Assembly: GCA_964388575.1 (NCBI GenBank)
Contig: CAYMAZ010000013.1
Span: 9,281 to 73,280, forward strand
Length of the DNA: 64,000 nt
Source of the DNA: CAYMAZ01 sp964388575
GTDB taxonomy: Bacteria; Bacteroidota; Bacteroidia; Bacteroidales; DTU049
Direction of reading: 5' to 3'
Below, one piece after another: positions 32,569-41,178 of this stretch. Every line of letters begins with the position of its first letter. The stretch's first letter is position 1. The position numbers and the translations under genes are program-made. A model generated the notes under the pieces. The model searched no databases and had not been told where the DNA came from. It saw only the letters and a program-made list of their open reading frames with translations.

Positions 32569-33525
32569 TTAAGGCTTCACAATCCCCAGCAATGTTAATC
32601 TTATCTGTAGATAGAAATTTCTTTCTGTATCAATATCAAAATGGTGACGATTTACAAACTCAATACCTGTCTTTGCAGCAATCGGAGCATTCTGAAAAGG
32701 AAGTTTGAAGACTTTTTCCCACCCCACTCTAAACGATATCCTCTTGTCAAGGTAGTCTTTAGTTGATTTAATTTCAATTGGGTTGAGTTGATGAATCATT
32801 GAAACAGAATCCATCATCACAAAACAGAACTTTCCTGTTGTTTTGAATGGTAAAAGAATATCAGCATAAAAGTTATTAATTTCCTTTTCTTGAATTTCAC
32901 CGAAGATGTCAGTATCAAAAATCAGATTGGAAATGCCGGAAAGTGTTAAGCCAATACTGAATGAATGTTGATTGTACCCGTATGCTAAAAGTCTGGAACT
33001 GTCAGCAAGATAGGCGTTATTCACAACCATTGGATCAGAGAAGGGAGCGTTCAGTATTCCGTAACCCAATCGTAACCCGAGCATAATTTTTCTGTTGTGC
33101 TCAATGCGACTGATATAATCAATACTTCCATAACTTCTCAGAGTGACCTTTCTTTTTTTGAGTCGGGTAGAAGATAGTAATTCAGTTGTCACAATTGCAT
33201 CAGCTGAATAATACCTTATTTTATCAAGTTTTACATTTTTACCTGAGGAGTTATCTTTATCTTTAAAAATCTCGAGTCCTGTCTGAAAGTCAGAGGTGAA
33301 TTTTAAGGCAAAGCGGTTGAAGATATTGTATGCATGTATTTCAGGGCCAAAAGCGCTCTTTGTCTGAAAATGACCGAATATGGGTGAAGATGTGAATCCA
33401 ATTCCTGCATACAATTTGTTACCCTTGTCAGGATCGTCTTCAATGATGGAATAGGTGAACGAGTCCTGCGCATATGTTCCGCCAATGTTGAGCAGAATCA
33501 TTACAAAAATCAAAATTGATCTCAT
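32569..33525 (-). CDS. Exported protein, probably outer-membrane beta barrel, unknown function
   Basis: 318 residues. The ATG at 33525 starts a clean signal peptide (MRSILIFVMILLNIGGTYAQ); a longer frame reaching 33594 would overlap the end of the upstream gene. The mature part alternates hydrophobic and polar residues over many strands (KLYAGIGFTSSPIFG, GLRLGYGILNAPF, HSFSIGLTLSGISNLIFD) and ends with FYLQIRLTLLGIVKP, suggesting a barrel. No family recognised. It forms a two-gene operon with the gene at 33542 and interrupts the tungstate/molybdate importer genes. Confidence 0.7.
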   Translation of the reverse strand: MRSILIFVMILLNIGGTYAQDSFTYSIIEDDPDKGNKLYAGIGFTSSPIFGHFQTKSAFGPEIHAYNIFNRFALKFTSDFQTGLEIFKDKDNSSGKNVKLDKIRYYSADAIVTTELLSSTRLKKRKVTLRSYGSIDYISRIEHNRKIMLGLRLGYGILNAPFSDPMVVNNAYLADSSRLLAYGYNQHSFSIGLTLSGISNLIFDTDIFGEIQEKEINNFYADILLPFKTTGKFCFVMMDSVSMIHQLNPIEIKSTKDYLDKRISFRVGWEKVFKLPFQNAPIAAKTGIEFVNRHHFDIDTERNFYLQIRLTLLGIVKP

Positions 33526-33541
33526 GATATTGTAGTTTTGG

Positions 33542-34147
33542 TTAATTACTTTTATCTGCAATCCATTCATTATATATCTTAACGACTTGTTCAATATCGT
33601 TCCATTTATATTTTTTCTTTTTAATCTGTAATGCCAGTTCTTTATGATCAGAAAAGTATTTGGGTGCCCTAGATCTGAAAATATTGTTTTTGTTCAACGC
33701 TCCAACCGATGAAATAAGTTTTGCTCCGGATTCACCCTCCCTGATAATATAATAATCATCAAAACTTACAACATGCCCGTTCGTTGCTGTCATATATGTT
33801 TTGATCATATACAGTGAAGCATAACCCCGTTGCAACAATTTCAGGAAAAACGGACCCTTGGGCTTTTTTTTATTAATACCAAAAAAAACCTTGAGGCAAT
33901 CATATTCATGAACTTCATCCCCATTATCATAAACTATTCTTTTGATCTGCACCGAAGGAATTTTTTCTGTCTTACTATTTGCATCTTCTCTGAAAAAAAC
34001 AAATTTGCTCTCAAATGTGTTTACCAGTTCAGCAAAACCAGTTCTTACAGAACCGTCTGTGAAATACAATGTAGCCTGGAAAGGTTTTTGAGAATGCAAA
34101 AGTTGTGAAATACACACAAAACATACAATCCAAATAAACTTTTTCAT
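33542..34147 (-). CDS. Exported protein of unknown function
   Basis: 201 residues with a signal peptide ending LLHSQ (ATG at 34147; a longer frame to 34183 lacks signal character at its N-terminus). The first domain reads as a small beta barrel: ATLYFTDGSVRTGFAELV and IPSVQIKRIVYDNGDEVHEY, a pattern seen in several unnamed Bacteroidota periplasmic proteins that describe a surface-exposed barrel with a conserved GxxI turn. The C-terminal 70 residues are basic. First gene of the inserted two-gene operon, 16 bp before the next. I do not recognise the family. Confidence 0.7.
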   Translation of the reverse strand: MKKFIWIVCFVCISQLLHSQKPFQATLYFTDGSVRTGFAELVNTFESKFVFFREDANSKTEKIPSVQIKRIVYDNGDEVHEYDCLKVFFGINKKKPKGPFFLKLLQRGYASLYMIKTYMTATNGHVVSFDDYYIIREGESGAKLISSVGALNKNNIFRSRAPKYFSDHKELALQIKKKKYKWNDIEQVVKIYNEWIADKSN

Positions 34148-34270
34148 ATTTTTTTGATAAAAATTTTGAATCTTGACTTGCAATGAATTTTATATTACAA
34201 AGAAATAAAAAATATTTAAAAAAATGAAAGATTTAATATTTATTTTCTTAATGGAAGTCGACTTAATTGT

Positions 34271-34278
34271 TAATTTTG
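34271..34278 (+). promoter_or_regulatory. -7 promoter element for the permease gene
   Basis: TAATTTTG fits TAnnTTTG only 7 bp before the ATG at 34286, so the transcript would be nearly leaderless; the second ATG (34295) remains possible. No good -33 box. Confidence 0.5.
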
Positions 34279-34285
34279 CATTGAA

Positions 34286-35083
34286 ATGGGAGCAATGAAT
34301 CAAAGAATCAGTCTCTTTCAGTTGTTGTTGATATTCCTTGGAGGACTTGTTTTGCTGTTTATAATAGCACCTCTTGCAGGAATGTTTTTGTCTGTTGATT
34401 CACAGCAGGTCACACAAACAATTGCTGATACCGAGGTTACCAGCAGTATTCGCCTGACTTTATGGACTTCCATGCTCGCGACAGTAGTTTTTGCTGTCGG
34501 GGCTGTTCCACTTGCTTATCTGCTTGCAAGAAACAGGTTCAGGGGAAGGGGATTGCTTCTGGGGATTATCAATTTGCCGGTTGTGATTCCACATTCTGCA
34601 GCCGGGATTGCAATTCTCGGGCTGATTTCCAGAGATTCTGCAATTGGGAAACTTGCTTCTTCACTTGGGTTCGATATGGTTGGAAACCCTGTTGCCATCA
34701 TTCTGGCCATGGCATTTGTGAGTGTCCCGTTTCTTCTGAATTCAGCCATAGATGCATTTACGGCTGTTCCGGAGCGTCTTGAGAAAGCTGCTCGCAATCT
34801 GGGTGCATCTCCTGTCAGAGTATTTTTGAAGATCAGTCTTCCACTGGCATGGAGAGGGATACTGACCGGCTCAATCATGATGTGGGCCAGAGGGATGAGT
34901 GAGTTTGGTGCAATCGTCATTGTGGCATATCATCCAATGGTGACACCGGTTTTAATTTATGAGCGTTTTGCCTCCTTCGGTTTGAAATATGCAACACCTG
35001 TGGCAGTGATTTTTGTTGTTGTAACCTTGCTGTTTTTCACGGCGATGAGGTTGTTGTCAAGAACACGCGAAGTTAAAAATTAG
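34286..35083 (+). CDS. wtpB: Tungstate/molybdate ABC transporter permease (WtpB/ModB-like)
   Basis: 265-residue inner-membrane permease with six helices and the EAA loop coupling motif ERLEKAARNLGASPVRVFLKISLP (shown here in part). The MSEFGAIVIVAYHP segment near 210 is characteristic of molybdate/tungstate/sulfate permeases. It pairs with the ATPase 5 bp downstream. The binding protein gene is upstream, across the two-gene insertion. Confidence 0.93.
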   Translation: MGAMNQRISLFQLLLIFLGGLVLLFIIAPLAGMFLSVDSQQVTQTIADTEVTSSIRLTLWTSMLATVVFAVGAVPLAYLLARNRFRGRGLLLGIINLPVVIPHSAAGIAILGLISRDSAIGKLASSLGFDMVGNPVAIILAMAFVSVPFLLNSAIDAFTAVPERLEKAARNLGASPVRVFLKISLPLAWRGILTGSIMMWARGMSEFGAIVIVAYHPMVTPVLIYERFASFGLKYATPVAVIFVVVTLLFFTAMRLLSRTREVKN

Positions 35084-35088
35084 TTGAC

Positions 35089-36156
35089 ATGCTCAGACTA
35101 CAGAACATATCCAAAATATATCCCGATTTTTCTTTGAAAAACATACACTTTGAAGTTCGTAAAGGTGAGTATTTTGTTCTGCTCGGCAAATCCGGTTCAG
35201 GTAAATCCATGCTTCTGGAAATCATCGCAGGAATTAAGAAACAGGATTCTGGACAGATTATTCTCAAAGATTCTGACATCAGCCATAAAAAGATTCAAAA
35301 ACGCGGGTGTGTCCTTGTGTATCAGGACTCAGCATTGTTTCCGCATATGTCAGTGTATGATAATTTGTTATTTACACTGAAAAATCATAAATTTAAAATG
35401 TCTGATGCGTGCGAACGAATTGCAGAGATGGCTGGTTTTGTTTCCATTGAGCATATCATGAACAGGACGCCGGTAAATTTATCCGGAGGAGAGATACAAA
35501 GGGTAGCTCTTGGGCGTGCATTGGTTGTCAGACCTGAAATTCTGCTTCTTGATGAGCCACTTTCTTCTCTAGATGTGCAGATGCGCGGTGATCTGCAGTC
35601 ATTATTGCATAAAATCAATCAGACGGGTCAGACAATTATTCATGTGACCCATGATTTTACTGAAGCAGTTTCACTTTCCGACAGAGTTGCAGTGATCGAA
35701 AACGGAGAAATTATTCAGCAGGGATTCACAGAAGAAGTATTCCAAAATCCACGCAATGAATTTGTTGCAGATTTGTCGGGTGTTAAGAATTTTTTCAAAG
35801 TTACATTACATAGTGATTCAGACTATGATGACATTTGTATGGCAAAGCCCTTCAATAAAAATATTCAGTTCAGAGTAATGGCAGATCATAATCATCATGA
35901 AGGATATCTCACATTCAGTTCATCTGACGTAATTTTATCAGATTTAAAACCTGAATCTTCGGCTGCGAACAATTTTCAGGGAAAAGTGACTGATGTGGTT
36001 CCACATGGTTTGGGTATAGAAGTCATCGTTGATATTGGAGTTCACATTACGGCTCAAATCAGTAAAAAAGCATTTCGTGAATTTGATATTGAAGCTGGTA
36101 AGACAGTTTGGGTGAGTTTCAAAGCATCAGCCTGCAGGTTTATTGAAAAAATTTAA
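35089..36156 (+). CDS. wtpC: Tungstate/molybdate ABC transporter ATPase (WtpC/ModC-like)
   Basis: 355-residue ATPase: Walker A GKSGSGKS (33-40), Q-loop VYQDSALFPHMSV, ABC signature LSGGE (131-135), Walker B ILLLDEP (151-157) and switch His in IIHVTHDF. A C-terminal TOBE/Mop-type domain (about 285-355; FQGKVTDVVPHGLGIEVIVD) may bind oxyanion and allow trans-inhibition, as in archaeal ModBC. Completes the importer WtpABC. Confidence 0.94.
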   Translation: MLRLQNISKIYPDFSLKNIHFEVRKGEYFVLLGKSGSGKSMLLEIIAGIKKQDSGQIILKDSDISHKKIQKRGCVLVYQDSALFPHMSVYDNLLFTLKNHKFKMSDACERIAEMAGFVSIEHIMNRTPVNLSGGEIQRVALGRALVVRPEILLLDEPLSSLDVQMRGDLQSLLHKINQTGQTIIHVTHDFTEAVSLSDRVAVIENGEIIQQGFTEEVFQNPRNEFVADLSGVKNFFKVTLHSDSDYDDICMAKPFNKNIQFRVMADHNHHEGYLTFSSSDVILSDLKPESSAANNFQGKVTDVVPHGLGIEVIVDIGVHITAQISKKAFREFDIEAGKTVWVSFKASACRFIEKI

Positions 36157-36228
36157 CCTTATTGACAGTTGTTAATATTTCTGCTGATAATTTATTTGTT
36201 CTAGGATGTTTTTTATGTGTAGATATGC

Positions 36229-36236
36229 TATTTTTG
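36229..36236 (+). promoter_or_regulatory. -7 promoter element for the T9SS cargo gene at 36264
   Basis: TATTTTTG fits TAnnTTTG 27 bp before ATG 36264; no -33 TTG at suitable spacing. It argues against a start near 36162. Confidence 0.5.
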
Positions 36237-36263
36237 CTTTATCAATTCCAGCAACATTTTTTT

Positions 36264-38153
36264 ATGAAAAAATTGTTATTGATTTGTGTTTCAATCTGTT
36301 TCTTGTCAGGAGTCGTTCATTCTCAGGTATATCAGTTAAGTAATCCCGGTTTTGAGCAATGGGACGGTTACGGAACTGATGATGAACCCACAAACTGGAA
36401 CGGATTCCCTACTGCATCCTGCAATCTGATGATAGGTTGCGGTACTGCGATGGCAACAAGGCATGAAAAATCGACTGACATCAGGCCTGGTTCATCCGGA
36501 AGCTACAGCTGTAAGATTTTTGCCACAGAGATTACAATATTGGGGAATACGATTGTCGCAAACGGCAACATCACAACAGGACAGATCAGAATCGGAAGTA
36601 CAACACCCACAAGTAATCAGAATTACAACATCACAAGAACTGCAAATTCGGCTTTTCGTCAACCGTTGAATGCAAAGCCGGATTCAATCAGTTTCTGGGG
36701 GAAATTTGTGTGTCCGAGTTCTGTTCAGCAGGCACGTATGAATGCAACCATACACGGAAATTATGATTATAGAGACCCTGAAGGAAGTGACCCAAATGCA
36801 GGGAGTTATGTTGTAGCAAAAGCAATTCATAACTTCACCAGAGGTAATCAGGGCTGGAATAAATTTACAATTCCTTTTGACTACAACTTTCCTGCTACAA
36901 CACCATCTTATATTTTGCTGACATTTACAACGAATAAAAATGCTGGAGAAGGTTCTGCAAGTGACTTTTTGTATATCGATGATATAGAGCTTATATATAA
37001 TCCCAGGCTCAACAATTTAATGGTTAACGGGTATTCAGTTCAGGGTTTCAATCCGGATATTACAGATTATTATATGTCGGTACCATGCTATTCAAATCAG
37101 TTGGTTTCGGCAACAGCTGCATCTCAGAATGCCACAATGCAGATTACACAACCAACATTCACTGATCCCGTCGGGCAAGTTATGGTTCACTCCGGCAATA
37201 TTACAAGAGAATACAAAATTCACTTTTCATATGAATCTGTAACGCAGATTTCTGCTGAGGTATGCCCAGGAAATACTTACTCTGATGCATGGTTCAATCT
37301 TCCTGCCCAGCAATCAGCGGGGATTTTTACGCATGAAGTAACTACGTATACATCAATGGGTTGCGACAGTGTCGTCAGACTTATATTGACGGTGCATCCC
37401 TCATACTATCCTGATACCATTCAGGCAATGATTTGTGAAGGCGGAGTGTATGATTTTTATGGAGTGCTCTTGTCAGATGCGGGGATTTATGATACAATTA
37501 TTTCAACCGTTCACGGTTGTGATAGTCTTGTCGTTCTTGACCTGGAGGTTGGAGATCAGTATTTATTTACAATTTTCGCATCAATTTGTGAAGGAGAAAT
37601 ATACAATCAGAATGGTTTTTTTCAGTCTGAAGCTGGTTTAGATACTTTATTCCTTCAGGCGTCCGATGGATGTGACAGTTTGATGGTGCTCAATCTTACT
37701 GTTCATCCTGTTTATTATGATTCTATTTATGATACCGTTCAGGTGGGACAGCCATATGTTCATTCAGGATTTGATATTGAAGCGACTGATATCACAGGTG
37801 ATTATGAATACACACAATATCTGCAGACAGTTTTCGGATGTGACAGTACAGTTGTTTTGTACCTTACGGTTAACGATACTGAAGAGGAGCCAGAGGAAGA
37901 CAGACCTGAGTTTGCCATGTCAGTTTATCCCAATCCGGCAGCAAATTATGTGACTATTGACCTCACTACAACTTCTTCTGCAAAATTTATATATGAATTG
38001 TATGACCCATATGGCGGTTTGAGAAAAGCCGGACTGATTCACAAAAAAACTGCAACAATTTATCTGAATGACATCAGTTCAGGAGTGTATATCCTTAGAA
38101 TTTCTTCTTCAGCGGATCAAACAAAAACAAATAAAATCATTAAGTTTGAATGA
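36264..38153 (+). CDS. Secreted T9SS cargo with PCMD-like domain and GCDS repeats
   Basis: 629 residues. Start ATG 36264 gives a signal peptide ending VVHSQ. The N-terminal domain (about 20-250; LSNPGFEQWDGYG, then DSISFWGKF and DFLYIDDIELIYNPRL) fits the PCMD-type beta-jellyroll often linked to carbohydrate binding. Four divergent repeats of about 60-70 residues follow (about 330-545), each with an N-terminal Cys (ICEGGVYDFYG, ICEGEIYNQNG) and a closing GCDS segment before a strand and TVHP. The C-terminus is a T9SS type A domain (VYPNPAANYVTIDLTT, SGVYILRISS). No enzymatic motif; probably a surface adhesin or structural protein. Confidence 0.85.
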   Translation: MKKLLLICVSICFLSGVVHSQVYQLSNPGFEQWDGYGTDDEPTNWNGFPTASCNLMIGCGTAMATRHEKSTDIRPGSSGSYSCKIFATEITILGNTIVANGNITTGQIRIGSTTPTSNQNYNITRTANSAFRQPLNAKPDSISFWGKFVCPSSVQQARMNATIHGNYDYRDPEGSDPNAGSYVVAKAIHNFTRGNQGWNKFTIPFDYNFPATTPSYILLTFTTNKNAGEGSASDFLYIDDIELIYNPRLNNLMVNGYSVQGFNPDITDYYMSVPCYSNQLVSATAASQNATMQITQPTFTDPVGQVMVHSGNITREYKIHFSYESVTQISAEVCPGNTYSDAWFNLPAQQSAGIFTHEVTTYTSMGCDSVVRLILTVHPSYYPDTIQAMICEGGVYDFYGVLLSDAGIYDTIISTVHGCDSLVVLDLEVGDQYLFTIFASICEGEIYNQNGFFQSEAGLDTLFLQASDGCDSLMVLNLTVHPVYYDSIYDTVQVGQPYVHSGFDIEATDITGDYEYTQYLQTVFGCDSTVVLYLTVNDTEEEPEEDRPEFAMSVYPNPAANYVTIDLTTTSSAKFIYELYDPYGGLRKAGLIHKKTATIYLNDISSGVYILRISSSADQTKTNKIIKFE

Positions 38154-38162
38154 GCTGTTTGT

Positions 38163-38196
38163 CAGAATTGCAGATCATGATCTGAATTCAATTCTG
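38163..38196 (+). terminator. Possible terminator after the T9SS cargo gene
   Basis: CAGAATTG and CAATTCTG enclose the palindrome CAGATCATGATCTG, giving a nested hairpin about 10 bp past the stop. It is followed only by TCTGATTTTC, not a clean T-run. Confidence 0.4.
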
Positions 38197-38223
38197 TCTG
38201 ATTTTCATTTGATGAAAATAGAT

Positions 38224-38231
38224 TAATTTTG
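38224..38231 (+). promoter_or_regulatory. -7 promoter element for hisS
   Basis: TAATTTTG, 18 bp before ATG 38250. It overlaps an in-frame upstream TTG (38229), which is thereby excluded as a start. Confidence 0.6.
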
Positions 38232-38249
38232 TCATCAAATTTGAATTCT

Positions 38250-39620
38250 ATGGCGCAGTATGTAAGTGTTCCCAAAGGAACACGTGATTTTGGCCCTGAG
38301 GTGATGAAGAAACGGGAGTACATTTTTGAAACCATTAAGTCAGTTTTCCGATTATTCGGATATCAGCCTCTTGAAACTCCTTCGATGGAAAACCTGTCAA
38401 CCCTTTTGGGGAAATACGGCGAAGAAGGAGATAAACTGCTGTTTAAAATTCTGAATTCCGGAAATTACCTTTCTTCAGTTCCGGAAGAGATGTTGAAGGA
38501 AACTGCTGATGCCAGAAAACTGACAACATATATTACTGAAAAAGGTCTCAGATATGACCTTACTGTCCCTTTTGCAAGATATGTTGTGATGAATAGAAAT
38601 GAAATACAATTTCCGTTCAAAAGGTATCAGATACAACCGGTTTGGCGCGCTGACAGGCCACAGAAAGGAAGATACCGTGAGTTTTATCAGTGTGATGCAG
38701 ATGTGATTGGTACAAAATCCATGCTGAATGAGTTTGAACTGATATTGGTCATTGATACAATTTTTAGAAAATTGAATCTGAGTGTGACCATTCATGTCAA
38801 TAACAGAAAAGTTTTGGACGGAATTCTACAGGCTTTACAGATTGAAAACCAACTGACTGATGTTGCTGTTGCCATTGACAAACTGGAAAAGGCAGGAACT
38901 GAATCTGTGCTTGGAGAATTGACTGAGAAAGGGATTTCTTCTGATGTTGCACGACAATTAATGGAGGTTGTTTCTTTGAAAGGAAATCCGGATGAAATTA
39001 TTGAATCAGTGAAGGAATTGGTCGGACATACTTCTTCAGGTTCTCTTGGTATTCGCGAATTGTCGGAGTTGAATGAATACTTAAAAAATGCAAATTTGCG
39101 TACAAAAGTAATATTTGACATGTCGCTTGCCCGCGGGTTGGATTATTACACAGGTGCTATTTTTGAGGTCAAAGCTGATCATGTGCAAATCGGAAGCATA
39201 TGCGGTGGAGGCAGATATGACAACCTGACTGAATATTTTGGATTGCCTGATACATCCGGGGTTGGAATTTCTTTTGGAGCTGACAGAATTTATGACGTGT
39301 TGAATGAACTCGGTGTGTTTCCTGAAACAATTTCAGGGTCTGTCAACGTCATGTTTCTGAACTTCGGACACAAAGAAACATTGTATGTTATTCCTCTTCT
39401 TAAAAAGTTAAGAGACGCAGGGATTTCTTCAGAACTGTATCCGGATTCAGATAAAATTAAAAAACAAATGAACTATGCCAATAAAAAAAGTATTCCGTAT
39501 GTCATCATCGCCGGAGATGAAGAAATCAGACAGGGGATATTTACATTGAAAAATATGCTTACCGGAGAACAGCAAAAGCTGGATGAGAACGATATTATTA
39601 CAAAACTAAACTTTATCTAA
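38250..39620 (+). CDS. hisS: Histidine-tRNA ligase
   Basis: 456-residue class II aminoacyl-tRNA synthetase. Start ATG 38250 gives MAQYVSVPKGTRDFGP, the family N-terminus. Motif 2 region (QIQPVWRADRPQKGRYREFYQ, quoted in part), the histidine A loop ARGLDYYTG (near 297) and motif 3 (GVGISFGADRI) are clear, and an anticodon-binding domain occupies about 360-456. hutH follows after 21 bp. Confidence 0.97.
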   Translation: MAQYVSVPKGTRDFGPEVMKKREYIFETIKSVFRLFGYQPLETPSMENLSTLLGKYGEEGDKLLFKILNSGNYLSSVPEEMLKETADARKLTTYITEKGLRYDLTVPFARYVVMNRNEIQFPFKRYQIQPVWRADRPQKGRYREFYQCDADVIGTKSMLNEFELILVIDTIFRKLNLSVTIHVNNRKVLDGILQALQIENQLTDVAVAIDKLEKAGTESVLGELTEKGISSDVARQLMEVVSLKGNPDEIIESVKELVGHTSSGSLGIRELSELNEYLKNANLRTKVIFDMSLARGLDYYTGAIFEVKADHVQIGSICGGGRYDNLTEYFGLPDTSGVGISFGADRIYDVLNELGVFPETISGSVNVMFLNFGHKETLYVIPLLKKLRDAGISSELYPDSDKIKKQMNYANKKSIPYVIIAGDEEIRQGIFTLKNMLTGEQQKLDENDIITKLNFI

Positions 39621-39641
39621 CTAATATAACTTACCAATAAG

Positions 39642-41126
39642 ATGAAAAATTTTGAAATTACCAACGATTTGCAAATGAATGATTTATCTGACTTTCTAAG
39701 GCACCGGCCTAAAGTTGAAATTTCGGAAGAATCAGTAAGAAAAATTGAAAAGTGCCGTTTGTGGCTTGACCAGCAGCTTGAGGGAAACACTGAACCAATT
39801 TATGGAATTAACACCGGGTTTGGTGCGTTGTGCAATATTAAGATTGAACATAAGGATATTCAGAAACTTCAGGAAAATCTCATCATATCTCATGCCTGTG
39901 GTATTGGAGATGAAGTGCCTGAAGATATTGTGAGACTTATGCTATTGTTGAAAATTCAGAATCTCAGTTACGGCCACTCAGCAGCACAGGTAAAAACTGT
40001 GCAGCTTATGGCTGATCTGCTGAATAATAATATTACCCCTGTTATTTATGATCAGGGTTCACTGGGCGCCTCAGGTGACCTGGCTCCGCTTGCGCATTTG
40101 TGTCTGCCTTTGCTCGGAATGGGAGAGGTCAGATATAACGGGAAAGTAATAAAAGCTGCTGATGCGCTGAAGTTTGCAGGTCTTAATCCTGTCAGGCTGG
40201 AATCCAAGGAAGGGTTGGCCCTGCTCAATGGAACCCAGTTTATGCTTGCCTATGGTGCTTATGTTTTGCTTGAAGCAAAAAAGTTTCTCAACTGGGCTGA
40301 TGTCATCGGTGCATTATCCCTCGATGCATTTCTTGGATTGCCTGGTCCTTTTAACTTACTTGTTCACGAGCTGAGACCTCACCCTGGCCAAATTCACACA
40401 GCCAATCGGGTACTTGAAATTTTGAAAGGAAGCGAACTCATTGAATCCCCCAAAGAACACGTTCAGGATCCTTATTCATTCAGATGCATTCCTCAGGTTC
40501 ATGGTGCTTCAAGAGATGCTGTTGAATACTGTGCCAAAGTGATGGAAACCGAGATGAATTCTGTGACAGACAATCCTACTCTTTTTCCCGATGATGAGTT
40601 TATCGTTTCTGCAGGGAACTTTCATGGGCAACCACTTGCACTTGCACTTGATTTTATGGGAATTGCTTTGTCAGAAATTGCAAATATTTCTGAACGAAGA
40701 ACATATCAGCTTATTTGTGGAAAGCGTGGTTTACCACAGTTTCTTGTTGCACATCCCGGCCTGAATTCCGGATTTATGATCCCGCAATATACTGCAGCTT
40801 CAATTGTAAGTCAAAACAAGGTTCTTGCCCATCCTGCATCCGTTGACTCCATTGAATCAAGCCAGGGACAGGAAGATCATGTGAGTATGGGGTCAATTTC
40901 AGCAACGAAGTCACTTAAAATTATGGAAAATGTTAAAAGAGTTCTGGCAATTGAGTTGTTCAATGCAGCTCAGGCTCTGGAATTTCGCCGACCGTCAAAA
41001 ACATCTCCTTTTCTTGAAGATCTTCTGGAAAGATACAGAATGGATGTTCCGTTTGTTCAGGATGATGTTGTGATGTATCCTTATATTCATAAAAGTCTTG
41101 AATTTATTGAGAAAGTTGAGGTCTGA
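39642..41126 (+). CDS. hutH: Histidine ammonia-lyase
   Basis: 494-residue lyase converting histidine to urocanate. The Ala143-Ser144-Gly145 triad (GSLGASGDLAPLAH) forms the MIO electrophile. The selectivity pair is Ser-His in LIISHACGIG, matching histidine rather than tyrosine or phenylalanine lyases. NDNPT-type motif SVTDNPTLF and the closing FRRPSKTSP are present. The rest of the hut pathway is not adjacent; hisS lies upstream and manA downstream. Confidence 0.95.
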   Translation: MKNFEITNDLQMNDLSDFLRHRPKVEISEESVRKIEKCRLWLDQQLEGNTEPIYGINTGFGALCNIKIEHKDIQKLQENLIISHACGIGDEVPEDIVRLMLLLKIQNLSYGHSAAQVKTVQLMADLLNNNITPVIYDQGSLGASGDLAPLAHLCLPLLGMGEVRYNGKVIKAADALKFAGLNPVRLESKEGLALLNGTQFMLAYGAYVLLEAKKFLNWADVIGALSLDAFLGLPGPFNLLVHELRPHPGQIHTANRVLEILKGSELIESPKEHVQDPYSFRCIPQVHGASRDAVEYCAKVMETEMNSVTDNPTLFPDDEFIVSAGNFHGQPLALALDFMGIALSEIANISERRTYQLICGKRGLPQFLVAHPGLNSGFMIPQYTAASIVSQNKVLAHPASVDSIESSQGQEDHVSMGSISATKSLKIMENVKRVLAIELFNAAQALEFRRPSKTSPFLEDLLERYRMDVPFVQDDVVMYPYIHKSLEFIEKVEV

Positions 41127-41178
41127 AAGAATCGGACCATTTAATTTCTGTTCTTTAAAAAACTAAAACTGAATAAAT

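Noticed and set aside
32514..32708. Short plus-strand frame after wtpA
   Set aside because: It is antisense to the 3' end of the exported protein gene and contains the convergent hairpin; no protein character.
24160..36156. Island as an integrated mobile element
   Set aside because: No integrase, transposase, flanking direct repeats or tRNA boundary; base composition looks like the surroundings.
38275..38290. CACGTG at the start of hisS as a half parS
   Set aside because: It is part of the conserved coding sequence GTRDFGP and lacks the flanking TGTTT/AAACA arms.
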